Source of the DNA: Actinomycetota bacterium
GTDB lineage: Bacteria > Actinomycetota > Thermoleophilia > Gaiellales > Gaiellaceae
Assembly: GCA_016870235.1 (NCBI GenBank)
Contig: VGCB01000201.1
Location: forward strand, 1 to 5,840
Direction: 5' to 3'
DNA length: 5,840 nucleotides
The position numbers were made by a program, and so were the translations under genes. The notes under the pieces are model-generated. The model had not been told where the DNA came from. It saw only the letters and a program-made list of their open reading frames with translations, and did no database searches. Shown in pieces: positions 1 through 5,800 of this stretch (positions are counted from its first letter, which is position 1; every line of letters begins with the position of its first letter).

Positions 1-809
1 GTCCAGCGGACGACCGGCAGCGCCATCGTCCGCATGCTCACGAGCGGCTCCGCGACCCGCCGCTCGAGCGCGACGAAGACGGCGAGCATCGCCGCTCCGA
101 CCGCGAACAGCGCGAGCGTCGAGGGCGCGGCCCAGCCCCACCTGTTCGCCTGGCTGACGGCGATCAGGGGCGCCGACACGGTGACAGCGAGCACGACCGC
201 GCCCAGGACGTCGATCCGCGCACGCCCGCCCGCAGGTGGCGCCACCAGGGGCACCACCCGAACGACGAGCGCCGCGGCGGCAAGGGCCATCACGCCGACG
301 ACGACGAAGATCCAGCGGTAGCTCGCGTGGTCGGAGACCAGCCCGCCGAGCACGGGGCCGAAGCCGCCGCCGAGGCCCATCGTCGCCGCCATCAGCCCGA
401 GCGCGGACTCGCGGCGGCCCGGCTCGAGCCGCTCGCGCAGGATCGCGTACGCAAGTGGGTAGACCCCACCCCCGGCGCCCTGGATCACGCGGCCGACGAG
501 CAGCACCGGCAGCAGATCGGTCGCCGCGCACACCGCGGAGCCGAGGGCGGCGGCGACGAGCGCCCCGACGAGCACGCGCCGGCGGCCGAACACGTCTCCG
601 AGCCGGCCGACGATCCCGGTCAGCACCGACGCCGCGATCAGGTAGGCGCTGAGCGCCCAGCCGGCGGCCGTCGGGGAGACGTCGAGCGAGCGCTGGATCG
701 CCGGCACCGCCGGGATTACCATCGTCGCTGCGAACCCGTAGGCGGTGCCGCCGAGGGCCATCGCCGCGATCAGGGCGGCCGGCCGCACGTCCTTCGCGCT
801 CGCGCTCAT
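1..809 (-). CDS. MFS drug/H+ antiporter, DHA2 (EmrB/QacA-like) family, N-terminal part
   Basis: Partial gene: the reading frame is open from the ATG at 809 down to base 3 and leaves the window, giving 269 residues of an expected 450-500. The product should be an inner-membrane proton-driven exporter of drugs or small hydrophobic compounds. Visible features are a short cytoplasmic start MSASAKD, helix 1 at about residues 11-34, and motif A GRLGDVFGRRR at 68-78 between helices 2 and 3. Motif B RVIQGAGGG follows at 107-115. Motif C GLGGGFGPVLGG, typical of antiporters, lies at 145-156. Two further hydrophobic segments (about 200-217 and 228-248) follow helix 6, and the segment ends in the VALERRVAEPLVSM type of linker, which favours the 14-helix DHA2 group over the 12-helix DHA1 group. 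The gene is divergent from the SDR at 953 across a shared 143-base region. No clear Shine-Dalgarno precedes the ATG. Family assignment is firm; the substrate is not predictable. Confidence 0.9.
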   Translation of the reverse strand, partial: MSASAKDVRPAALIAAMALGGTAYGFAATMVIPAVPAIQRSLDVSPTAAGWALSAYLIAASVLTGIVGRLGDVFGRRRVLVGALVAAALGSAVCAATDLLPVLLVGRVIQGAGGGVYPLAYAILRERLEPGRRESALGLMAATMGLGGGFGPVLGGLVSDHASYRWIFVVVGVMALAAAALVVRVVPLVAPPAGGRARIDVLGAVVLAVTVSAPLIAVSQANRWGWAAPSTLALFAVGAAMLAVFVALERRVAEPLVSMRTMALPVVRW

Positions 810-838
810 CCGGCGACGCTCGCAGACGCTTCCGTTGC

Positions 839-859
839 GGTCAACCGGGACCGTTGACC
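839..859. promoter_or_regulatory. 7-7-7 inverted repeat, putative operator between divergent genes
   Basis: Perfect arms GGTCAAC (839-845) and GTTGACC (853-859) are separated by 7 bases (cgggacc). Each arm contains TTGACC read outward, so the repeat carries a -35-like hexamer facing the SDR gene and another facing the MFS gene. Such an arrangement would let one dimeric repressor control both divergent genes. The symmetry is seen directly; the operator role is inference. A 7-bp arm could arise by chance in 143 GC-rich bases. Confidence 0.45.
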
Positions 860-882
860 TGCGCGATGCGGAGCCATAGGCT
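854..882 (+). promoter_or_regulatory. Candidate sigma-70-type promoter for the SDR gene
   Basis: TTGACC at 854-859 (5 of 6 to the -35 consensus) is followed after exactly 17 bases by TAGGCT at 877-882, which fits the TAnnnT pattern common in actinobacterial -10 boxes. The predicted start of transcription is near 889, leaving a leader of about 64 bases before the ATG at 953. The -35 element lies inside the right arm of the inverted repeat, so a protein bound there would block initiation. Confidence 0.45.
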
Positions 883-938
883 CGCTGCCGTCCGGCTGGT
901 CACGCTGTCGTTCGGACGTCCGGATCGAATGTCACCGC

Positions 939-947
939 GAGGAGGAG
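939..947 (+). promoter_or_regulatory. Strong ribosome binding site of the SDR gene
   Basis: GAGGAGGAG contains a full AGGAGG core (940-945) seven bases before the ATG at 953. It decides the start: the frame is open upstream to 854, but the upstream starts lack a comparable site and would add 33 residues before the normal SDR N-terminus. Confidence 0.85.
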
Positions 948-952
948 TGGAG

Positions 953-1765
953 ATGAGGCTCGAAGGCAAGGTCGCCGTCGTCACGGGGGGCGGCTCGGGG
1001 ATCGGCGAGGCCGTCGCGATCCGGCTCGCAAAGGAGGGCGCCAGGGTCGCCGTCCTCGATCTGAACGAGAGCGCCGCGAAGCTGACGGCCGATCTCTGCG
1101 ACGGCATCGCGCTCGTCGCCGACGTGGCGCGGAGCGCCGCCGTCGATGCCGCGCTCGCCGAGGCCGAGTCGCAGCTCGGGCCCGTCGACGTCTGGGTCAA
1201 CAACGCCGGCGTGGCCGGGAAGCCCGGCTGGGCGAAGCCCGTCAACGCGCGGGCCGAGCAGCAGATCGCCGAGTCGGCGACGGGCGCGATCTCGACGCCG
1301 CTCGACGCGCTGATCACGATGGACGACGACGAGTGGCGGCGCATGATCGCCGTCCACCTCGACGGCACGTTCTACGGCACGCGCGCGGCCGCCCGCTCGA
1401 TGGTGAAGCGACAGACCGGCGCGATCGTCAACATCGCCTCGATCTGCGGCATCGTCGGCTGCACCGGGCATCCGCACTACTCGGCCGCCAAGGCCGGGAT
1501 CGCGGCGTTCTCGCGCACGGTGGCGAAGGAGCTGATCCTGCAGGGCGTCCGCGTCAACTCGGTCGCGCCCGGGTTCATCGAGACGCCGCTCCTGCACAGC
1601 GGGATGACCGACACGCTCAACGCCGTGATCACGCTCTCGACCCCGCAGGGCCGGCTCGGGCGGCCGGAGGAGGTCGCGGCGACGGTCGCGTTCCTGGCGA
1701 GCGACGACGCGTCGTTCTACGTCGGCCAGAACCTCAGCCCCAACGGCGGCTTCGTCACGGTGTAG
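953..1765 (+). CDS. Classical short-chain dehydrogenase/reductase (SDR), NAD-type, with an insertion
   Basis: A 270-residue soluble oxidoreductase interconverting an alcohol and a ketone with NAD(H). The Rossmann fingerprint TGGGSGIG is at residues 11-18, and Asp36 at the end of the second strand points to NAD rather than NADP. NNAG is at 83-86. Catalytic Ser163, Tyr176 and Lys180 have the expected spacing (13 and 4 residues), and NSVAPGFIETP follows at 202-212. Two things are odd. The segment between NNAG and the helix-4 Trp128 is about 27 residues longer than in E. coli FabG (extra stretch roughly 87-113). The helix-4 Asn of the usual Asn-Ser-Tyr-Lys tetrad is His135 (motif VHLDGTF). The ATG at 953 is chosen because of the AGGAGG site and because the protein then starts MRLEGKVAVVTG, as is normal for the family. 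The gene stands alone on the plus strand and converges on the MFS gene ending at 1805. FabG-like or hydroxysteroid-dehydrogenase-like roles are possible; the substrate is unknown. Confidence 0.93.
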   Translation: MRLEGKVAVVTGGGSGIGEAVAIRLAKEGARVAVLDLNESAAKLTADLCDGIALVADVARSAAVDAALAEAESQLGPVDVWVNNAGVAGKPGWAKPVNARAEQQIAESATGAISTPLDALITMDDDEWRRMIAVHLDGTFYGTRAAARSMVKRQTGAIVNIASICGIVGCTGHPHYSAAKAGIAAFSRTVAKELILQGVRVNSVAPGFIETPLLHSGMTDTLNAVITLSTPQGRLGRPEEVAATVAFLASDDASFYVGQNLSPNGGFVTV

Positions 1766-1804
1766 ATCGCCTGCAACGTCCGCGGCGAGCCTCCCTCCCC
1801 TGGC
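1766..1804. other. Convergent gap between the SDR and MFS genes
   Basis: Only 39 bases separate the two facing stop codons. I see no GC-rich stem followed by a T-run on either strand. The best structure is a short stem, CTGGC/GCCAG with a TCA loop, at 1800-1812 across the MFS stop codon. It lacks a T-tract, so transcription from each side may run into the neighbouring gene. Confidence 0.5.
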
Positions 1805-2995
1805 TCAGCCAGATGCGGTCCCGGCCTGCGTGCCGATGCGGGAGAATCCGACCCCGCCGAGGAAGATCGCGGCCGCGAGGACGCCCCACATCACCGGGTA
1901 GGAGCTCGCGTCGGCGATGGCGCCGAGGGCGGGCGTGAACACGATCCAGCCGAGCGCGAGGAAGGTGAGGCAGACGCCCGCGGCCGTCCCGGCCTTCTCG
2001 ACCCCGACGATGTCCGTCAACCGGGTCATCCAGAGCCCCTGCCAGGCGTTGATCGTGAGCCCGGCCAGCACGCCCATGACGCCGAAGACGAGGAGCCCGT
2101 CGAGCGGCAGCACGGCGAGGCCGACCGCTGTGGCGACGCCCAGGCCGGACATCGTCAGCGGCAGGAGGCGCGCCCGCGTGTCGGGGCGGCGGTCGGCCAC
2201 CCAGCCCCAGGCGATCCGACCGGCGATGCTCCCCGCCTGTACGGACACGAGCAGCAGCGCCGCGGTCGCGGTCTCGACGTGCGCCCGGTCCCGGACGTCG
2301 AGCGCGAAGTACGTGACCAGCACGTACTGACCGCCGACCATCACCGTGGCCCAGGCCGTGAGGAGGCGGACGTCGCGCGTCAGGAGCCCGCGGATCGGAG
2401 GCCGCGGCGCCCGCTCCCGGAACGTCGCCCGCGGGCCCAGCCCGGCGAGCCGCAGCACGACGGCCGCGCCGACGCACGTGAGCGCGCCCGAGACGCCGAG
2501 CGCCCACCGCCAGCCGGCGTGATCGGCGACGAGCGGCAGGGCGATCGCGGCGACGAGACCGCCGAACGGGACGGCCGCCTGGCGGATGCCCATCGCGAGC
2601 TCGCGCCGCTCGACGGCGAACATCGTGTAGACGAGCTTGCTGCCGGCAGGCGTCGCCGTCGAGAGGAAGAGGCCGATGGCGAAGAACACGATCAGCATCG
2701 CCGCGAACGGCAGCCCGGCCGTGATCGCCATCAGCACGCCGGCGACAAGGCTCCCCGCCACCAGGACGCGCCGCTCGCCGACGATGTCGACGGCGCGGCC
2801 GGCCGGGTAGAAGCCGAGCAGGCGGCCGACGCCCATCACGGCCACCATCGAGCCGGCGGCGGCCGCCGAGAGGTCGAGATCCTCCTCGACGAACGCGGTC
2901 AGCGTCGGGACGCCCTGCTCCATGATCGAGAAGGCCGTCTGCGCGACGACCGCGGCGAGGAGGACACGCCTCGCCGAGAGCTCCTCGACCTTCAC
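1805..2995 (-). CDS. MFS permease, 12-helix type, last gene of the operon
   Basis: A 396-residue inner-membrane major facilitator protein with about 12 hydrophobic segments in two halves split by a basic loop (about residues 187-208, rich in Arg and Pro). Motif A in the first half is GRAVDIVGERR (66-76), and its counterpart in the second half is GWVADRRPDTRAR (264-276). Helix 5 carries GIRQAAVPFGG (136-146), and AGWRW (160-164) follows helix 5. The start is GTG at 2995. It overlaps the stop of the preceding dehydrogenase gene by four bases (GTGA, 2992-2995), a classic sign of translational coupling; the same frame is open far upstream but only as a shadow of that gene. Position in an operon with two acyl-CoA-type enzymes suggests uptake or export of an organic acid substrate. 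This is inference: the protein shows no motif that fixes a substrate, and it is not DHA2-like as the transporter at the left edge is. Confidence 0.88.
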   Translation of the reverse strand: MKVEELSARRVLLAAVVAQTAFSIMEQGVPTLTAFVEEDLDLSAAAAGSMVAVMGVGRLLGFYPAGRAVDIVGERRVLVAGSLVAGVLMAITAGLPFAAMLIVFFAIGLFLSTATPAGSKLVYTMFAVERRELAMGIRQAAVPFGGLVAAIALPLVADHAGWRWALGVSGALTCVGAAVVLRLAGLGPRATFRERAPRPPIRGLLTRDVRLLTAWATVMVGGQYVLVTYFALDVRDRAHVETATAALLLVSVQAGSIAGRIAWGWVADRRPDTRARLLPLTMSGLGVATAVGLAVLPLDGLLVFGVMGVLAGLTINAWQGLWMTRLTDIVGVEKAGTAAGVCLTFLALGWIVFTPALGAIADASSYPVMWGVLAAAIFLGGVGFSRIGTQAGTASG

Positions 2996-3855
2996 TCGTA
3001 CGTGTAGAAGCCCCGGCCGGTCTTCCGCCCGAGCAGGCCCGCCTTCGCCATGCGCACGAGGCGCGGCGGCGGCGCGAACCGCGGCTCGCGGTAGGCCTCC
3101 CAGAGCGCCTCGCACACGTGCACCATCACGTCGTTGCCGATCAGGTCGGAGAGGGCGAGCGGGCCGATCGGCCAGTTCGCGCCGAGCTTCATGCCCTTGT
3201 CGATGTCCTCGACGCTCGCCGTGCCCTCGTCGAGCACGCGGATCGCGTCGGCGATCATCGGCACGAGGACGCGGTTGACGACGAAGCCGGGAGTGTCGCC
3301 GCAGCCGATCGGCTGCTTGCCGATCCGCTCGGCGAACGCGTAGCAGGTGTCGAAGGCGACGTCGTTCGTGAGCTCGCCGCGCACGACCTCGACGAGCGGC
3401 AGCACGGGCACCGGGTTGAAGAAGTGCATGCCGGCCATCCGCGCCGGGTGCTTCAGGCTCGACGCGATGCGCGTCACCGAGAGCGCCGACGTGTTCGTGG
3501 CGAGCACCTCGCCCTCGGCGACGACGGCCTCGAGGCGCCCGAAGAGCTCGGTCTTCACGGCCATGTCCTCGAACACGGCCTCGATCACGAGCTCGCACGC
3601 CGCGAGGCCGCCGAGGTCGTCGGAGGTCTCGAGCAGCGCAAGCTGGGCGTCCCGGTCGGCCTCGGCCAGCTTGCCCTTCTCGACCGCCCTTCCGAGCTGC
3701 TTCTCGATCGACCCGCGGCCGCGTGCTGCGAGCTCGGGGGTCGACTCGACCGCGAGCGTCGGAACTCCCGCCTGGATGCACACCTGCGCGATCCCGGATC
3801 CCATCGTTCCGAGGCCGACGACCCCGACTCTCGACACCTGCTTCGCCTGGCTCAT
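2992..3855 (-). CDS. 3-hydroxybutyryl-CoA / 3-hydroxyacyl-CoA dehydrogenase (FadB2/PaaH/Hbd-like)
   Basis: A 287-residue cytosolic enzyme oxidising (S)-3-hydroxyacyl-CoA to 3-oxoacyl-CoA with NAD+, or the reverse. The N-terminal Rossmann fold has GLGTMGSGIAQ at 14-24, and Glu37 ends the second strand in the place of the usual acidic ribose-binding residue. The catalytic set is complete: Ser123 (NTSALS), His144 (HFFNP), Glu156 and Asn194 (GFVVNR). Their spacings of 21, 12 and 38 residues match human mitochondrial HAD (Ser137, His158, Glu170, Asn208). The C-terminal domain ends in the usual LGRKTGRGFYTYE-type motif. Length is normal for the single-function bacterial enzyme. The ATG at 3855 is chosen over the upstream open frame because it has an AAGGGGAG site and gives the expected N-terminus. 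The gene begins 22 bases after the flavoenzyme stop and overlaps the MFS start, so it is the middle gene of an operon. The real substrate chain (butyrate, phenylacetate-type or alicyclic acid) cannot be read from the sequence. Confidence 0.95.
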   Translation of the reverse strand: MSQAKQVSRVGVVGLGTMGSGIAQVCIQAGVPTLAVESTPELAARGRGSIEKQLGRAVEKGKLAEADRDAQLALLETSDDLGGLAACELVIEAVFEDMAVKTELFGRLEAVVAEGEVLATNTSALSVTRIASSLKHPARMAGMHFFNPVPVLPLVEVVRGELTNDVAFDTCYAFAERIGKQPIGCGDTPGFVVNRVLVPMIADAIRVLDEGTASVEDIDKGMKLGANWPIGPLALSDLIGNDVMVHVCEALWEAYREPRFAPPPRLVRMAKAGLLGRKTGRGFYTYE

Positions 3856-3859
3856 CTCA

Positions 3860-3867
3860 CTCCCCTT
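3860..3867 (-). promoter_or_regulatory. Ribosome binding site of the 3-hydroxyacyl-CoA dehydrogenase
   Basis: Read on the minus strand, AAGGGGAG lies four bases before the ATG at 3855, inside the 22-base gap after the flavoenzyme stop (3878-3880). It supports the ATG at 3855 over the longer frame, which is open to 4047 inside the flavoenzyme gene. Confidence 0.7.
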
Positions 3868-3877
3868 CGCGGAACGT

Positions 3878-5800
3878 TCATACGGCAAGGCCGGCGTCGG
3901 CGCCGGCCTGGATCGCCGCGACGAAGTCGGCGGCGTGGTCGGCGTCGCCGAGGACGTGCGTCTCGCGACCGGTGACGACACCTGCGAGCTCCGATCCGCG
4001 CGGTCTCCAGCCGACGGCGAGCGCCACCCGATCGGCCGGGATCGCACCGGTCGACCCGTCCTCGACCCGTTCGACGAGCACCACGTTCGGCTCGATCGCG
4101 GTCACCTTCGTCTTCGTCTCGATCGCGACGCCCGCCGCGCGGAGCTCCTTGACCAGGTGCTTGCGCGTGATCTGCTCGACGCCGCGCCCGACCGACGGCA
4201 GCATCTCGACGATCGTCGCCTGCGCGCCGTTCGCGACGAGCCACTCGGCCGTCTCGCAGCCGGTGGCGCTGCCGCCGATGACGACGATCCGCTCGCCGGG
4301 GGCGACGTCGACGCGACCGTGGAGGATCTCCTGCGCGTCGAGGACGTTCGGCCCGTGGATGCCGGGGATCGGCGGGATCATCGGGTCGGCGCCCGTGGCG
4401 ACGAGGATGGCGTCCGGATCCTCCGCCTCGATCGTCGCCTGGTCGACGTCGACGCCCGTGTGGATCTCGACCCCGAGCTCGCCGAGGATGCGCGCCTGGT
4501 AGTCGCGGTACTCGTAGACCGTGTGCTTGCTCGGCGCGCTCGCGGCGACGTCGAGCTTGCCGCCGAGGATCGGATCGCGCTCCCAGATCGACACCTCGTG
4601 CCCGCGGAGCCGGGCGATCCGCGCAGCCTCCATCCCGGCGGGACCGCTGCCGACGACCATCACCTTGCGGGGCGTCGCGGCCGGCTCGAGCCTCCAATCG
4701 GCCTCGCGGCCGACCTCCGGGTTGACGGCGCAGCGCGCCTCCTTCGCCGTGGCGACGAGGTCGACGCACGCGTTGCACGACATACAGGGGCGCACGTCGC
4801 CGAGCCGGCCCTGCTGCACCTTCACCGGCCAGTCCGGGTCGGCGATCAGCGCGCGGCCGAGCGCGATCATGTCCGCGGTGCCGTCGGCGAGCGCCTTCTC
4901 GGCGAGCGCGGGATCGTCGAGCCGGCCGACCGCGATCACAGGCACGTCGACCGCCTTCTTGATCTCGGCCGCGAGCGGGAGCAGGAACCCGCGCGGCATG
5001 AACATCGGCCCGATCGTGTAGTGGAGCGCGTACCAGTTGCCCGCAGAGACGCTGATGCAGCAGACGCCGGCGTCGACGAGAAGGCGGCTGACGGCGCAGG
5101 CGTCCTCGATCTCGAAGCCGCCGGTCGCCTCCTCGGCGCCCGAGATGCGGTACATGACCGGGTAGTCGGCGCCGCAGCGCTCGCGGATCGCGGCGACGAT
5201 CTCGAGCGGGAAGCGCGCGCGGTTCTCGAGCGAGCCGCCGTACTCGTCGGTGCGGAGGTTCGAGAGCGGCGAGATGAACTCGCACGGCAGGTAGCAGTGG
5301 GCGCCGTGCACCTCGATGAAGTCGAAGCCCGCCTCCTGCGCGCACGCAGCCGAGAGCGCGTACTGCTCGATCAGCTGCTCGATGTCGTCCTTCGTGAGCT
5401 CGCGCGGGACCGGCGTGCGCGGCGAGAGCGGGACGGGCGAGGGCGCGATCGGCTCGCCGAGGAGCGTCTGCCGACCGGGGTGCCAGAGCTGGATCCCGAT
5501 CGGGATCCCGTACGGCCGCAGCGCGTCGACGAGCTGCCTGAGCCCCGGCACGAACTCGGCGCCGTGCAGCCGCATCTCGGGCCCGACCCCGTAGCTGTCG
5601 GGCGCGATCAGGCTCGCCTCGATCGTGATCAGCCCCACCCCGCCCTCGGCCCGGCGACGGTAGTAGGCGATCGTCCGCTCGTTGACGGTGCCGTCGTGCT
5701 CCGGCAGCCCCGTGCCCATCGGCGGCATCACGATCCGGTTCGGCAGCCTGAGACCGGCGAGCTCGAGCGGCGAGAAGAGATGCGGGAACGCGGCCGTCAC
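3878..5800 (-). CDS. FMN/4Fe-4S/FAD ene-reductase (2,4-dienoyl-CoA reductase / BaiCD / enoate reductase type)
   Basis: A 640-residue multi-cofactor flavoprotein, the usual length for its class, expected in the cytosol to reduce an activated C=C bond using NAD(P)H. Residues 1-330 form an old-yellow-enzyme barrel: PLELAGLRLPNRIVMPPMG at 11-29, QLWHPGR at 104-110, HGAHCYL at 165-171 with Tyr170 in the position of the FadH active-site Tyr166, DEYGGSLENRARF at 185-197, and GRALIADPDW at 315-324. A 4Fe-4S cluster site follows: Cys339, Cys342, Cys345 and Cys357. The C-terminal part has an FAD fingerprint GSGPAG (384-389) with Glu407, and a nested pyridine-nucleotide fold with GGSATG (509-514) and Glu532, favouring NADH. 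Oddities: Cys169 replaces the usual Gly of HGAHGYL, Cys173 lies close by, and Ser511 replaces a fingerprint glycine. The GTG at 5800 is the first start after an in-frame TAG at 5822-5824; no Shine-Dalgarno is seen. It is the first gene of the operon. Alternative roles in this superfamily include amine demethylation (trimethylamine dehydrogenase type) and bile-acid or enoate reduction; the substrate is unresolved. Confidence 0.92.
   Translation of the reverse strand: MTAAFPHLFSPLELAGLRLPNRIVMPPMGTGLPEHDGTVNERTIAYYRRRAEGGVGLITIEASLIAPDSYGVGPEMRLHGAEFVPGLRQLVDALRPYGIPIGIQLWHPGRQTLLGEPIAPSPVPLSPRTPVPRELTKDDIEQLIEQYALSAACAQEAGFDFIEVHGAHCYLPCEFISPLSNLRTDEYGGSLENRARFPLEIVAAIRERCGADYPVMYRISGAEEATGGFEIEDACAVSRLLVDAGVCCISVSAGNWYALHYTIGPMFMPRGFLLPLAAEIKKAVDVPVIAVGRLDDPALAEKALADGTADMIALGRALIADPDWPVKVQQGRLGDVRPCMSCNACVDLVATAKEARCAVNPEVGREADWRLEPAATPRKVMVVGSGPAGMEAARIARLRGHEVSIWERDPILGGKLDVAASAPSKHTVYEYRDYQARILGELGVEIHTGVDVDQATIEAEDPDAILVATGADPMIPPIPGIHGPNVLDAQEILHGRVDVAPGERIVVIGGSATGCETAEWLVANGAQATIVEMLPSVGRGVEQITRKHLVKELRAAGVAIETKTKVTAIEPNVVLVERVEDGSTGAIPADRVALAVGWRPRGSELAGVVTGRETHVLGDADHAADFVAAIQAGADAGLAV

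Noticed and set aside
913..922. Ten-base palindrome CGGACGTCCG in the SDR leader, plus a CGTCCGG direct repeat (889-895 and 917-923)
   Set aside because: Such short GC-only symmetry is expected by chance in a region of this composition, and it has no loop to form a hairpin. No link to a regulator can be shown.
854..952. Longer SDR start giving 33 extra N-terminal residues
   Set aside because: The start at 953 has a strong AGGAGG site at the right distance and gives the standard N-terminus. The longer form would overlap the candidate promoter.
1800..1812. Short stem CTGGC/GCCAG as a bidirectional terminator at the convergent junction
   Set aside because: There are only five base pairs with a three-base loop and no T-run on either strand. 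It is too weak to call.
2279..3007. Plus-strand open frames opposite the MFS and dehydrogenase genes, including 3118-3975
   Set aside because: Their composition is Arg/Asp/Glu/His/Gly-rich low complexity, as expected from the complement of GC-rich codons, and they have no recognisable domain or ribosome site.
2996..3781. Upstream extension of the MFS permease frame, which is open to 3781
   Set aside because: This part is out of frame inside the dehydrogenase gene, is Arg/Gly-rich with no membrane segments, and the GTG at 2995 gives a normal MFS N-terminus.
3880..3882. ATG overlapping the flavoenzyme stop (ATGA), a possible start of the next gene
   Set aside because: It opens a different frame that ends after nine codons. 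The dehydrogenase frame begins at 3855 with its own ribosome site.
3852..5345. Open frame of 497 codons on the minus strand in a different frame within the flavoenzyme gene
   Set aside because: It is extremely rich in Arg, Gly, Ala and Pro without family motifs, and it overlaps completely a gene with clear FMN, Fe-S and FAD motifs. It is a frame shadow caused by high GC.
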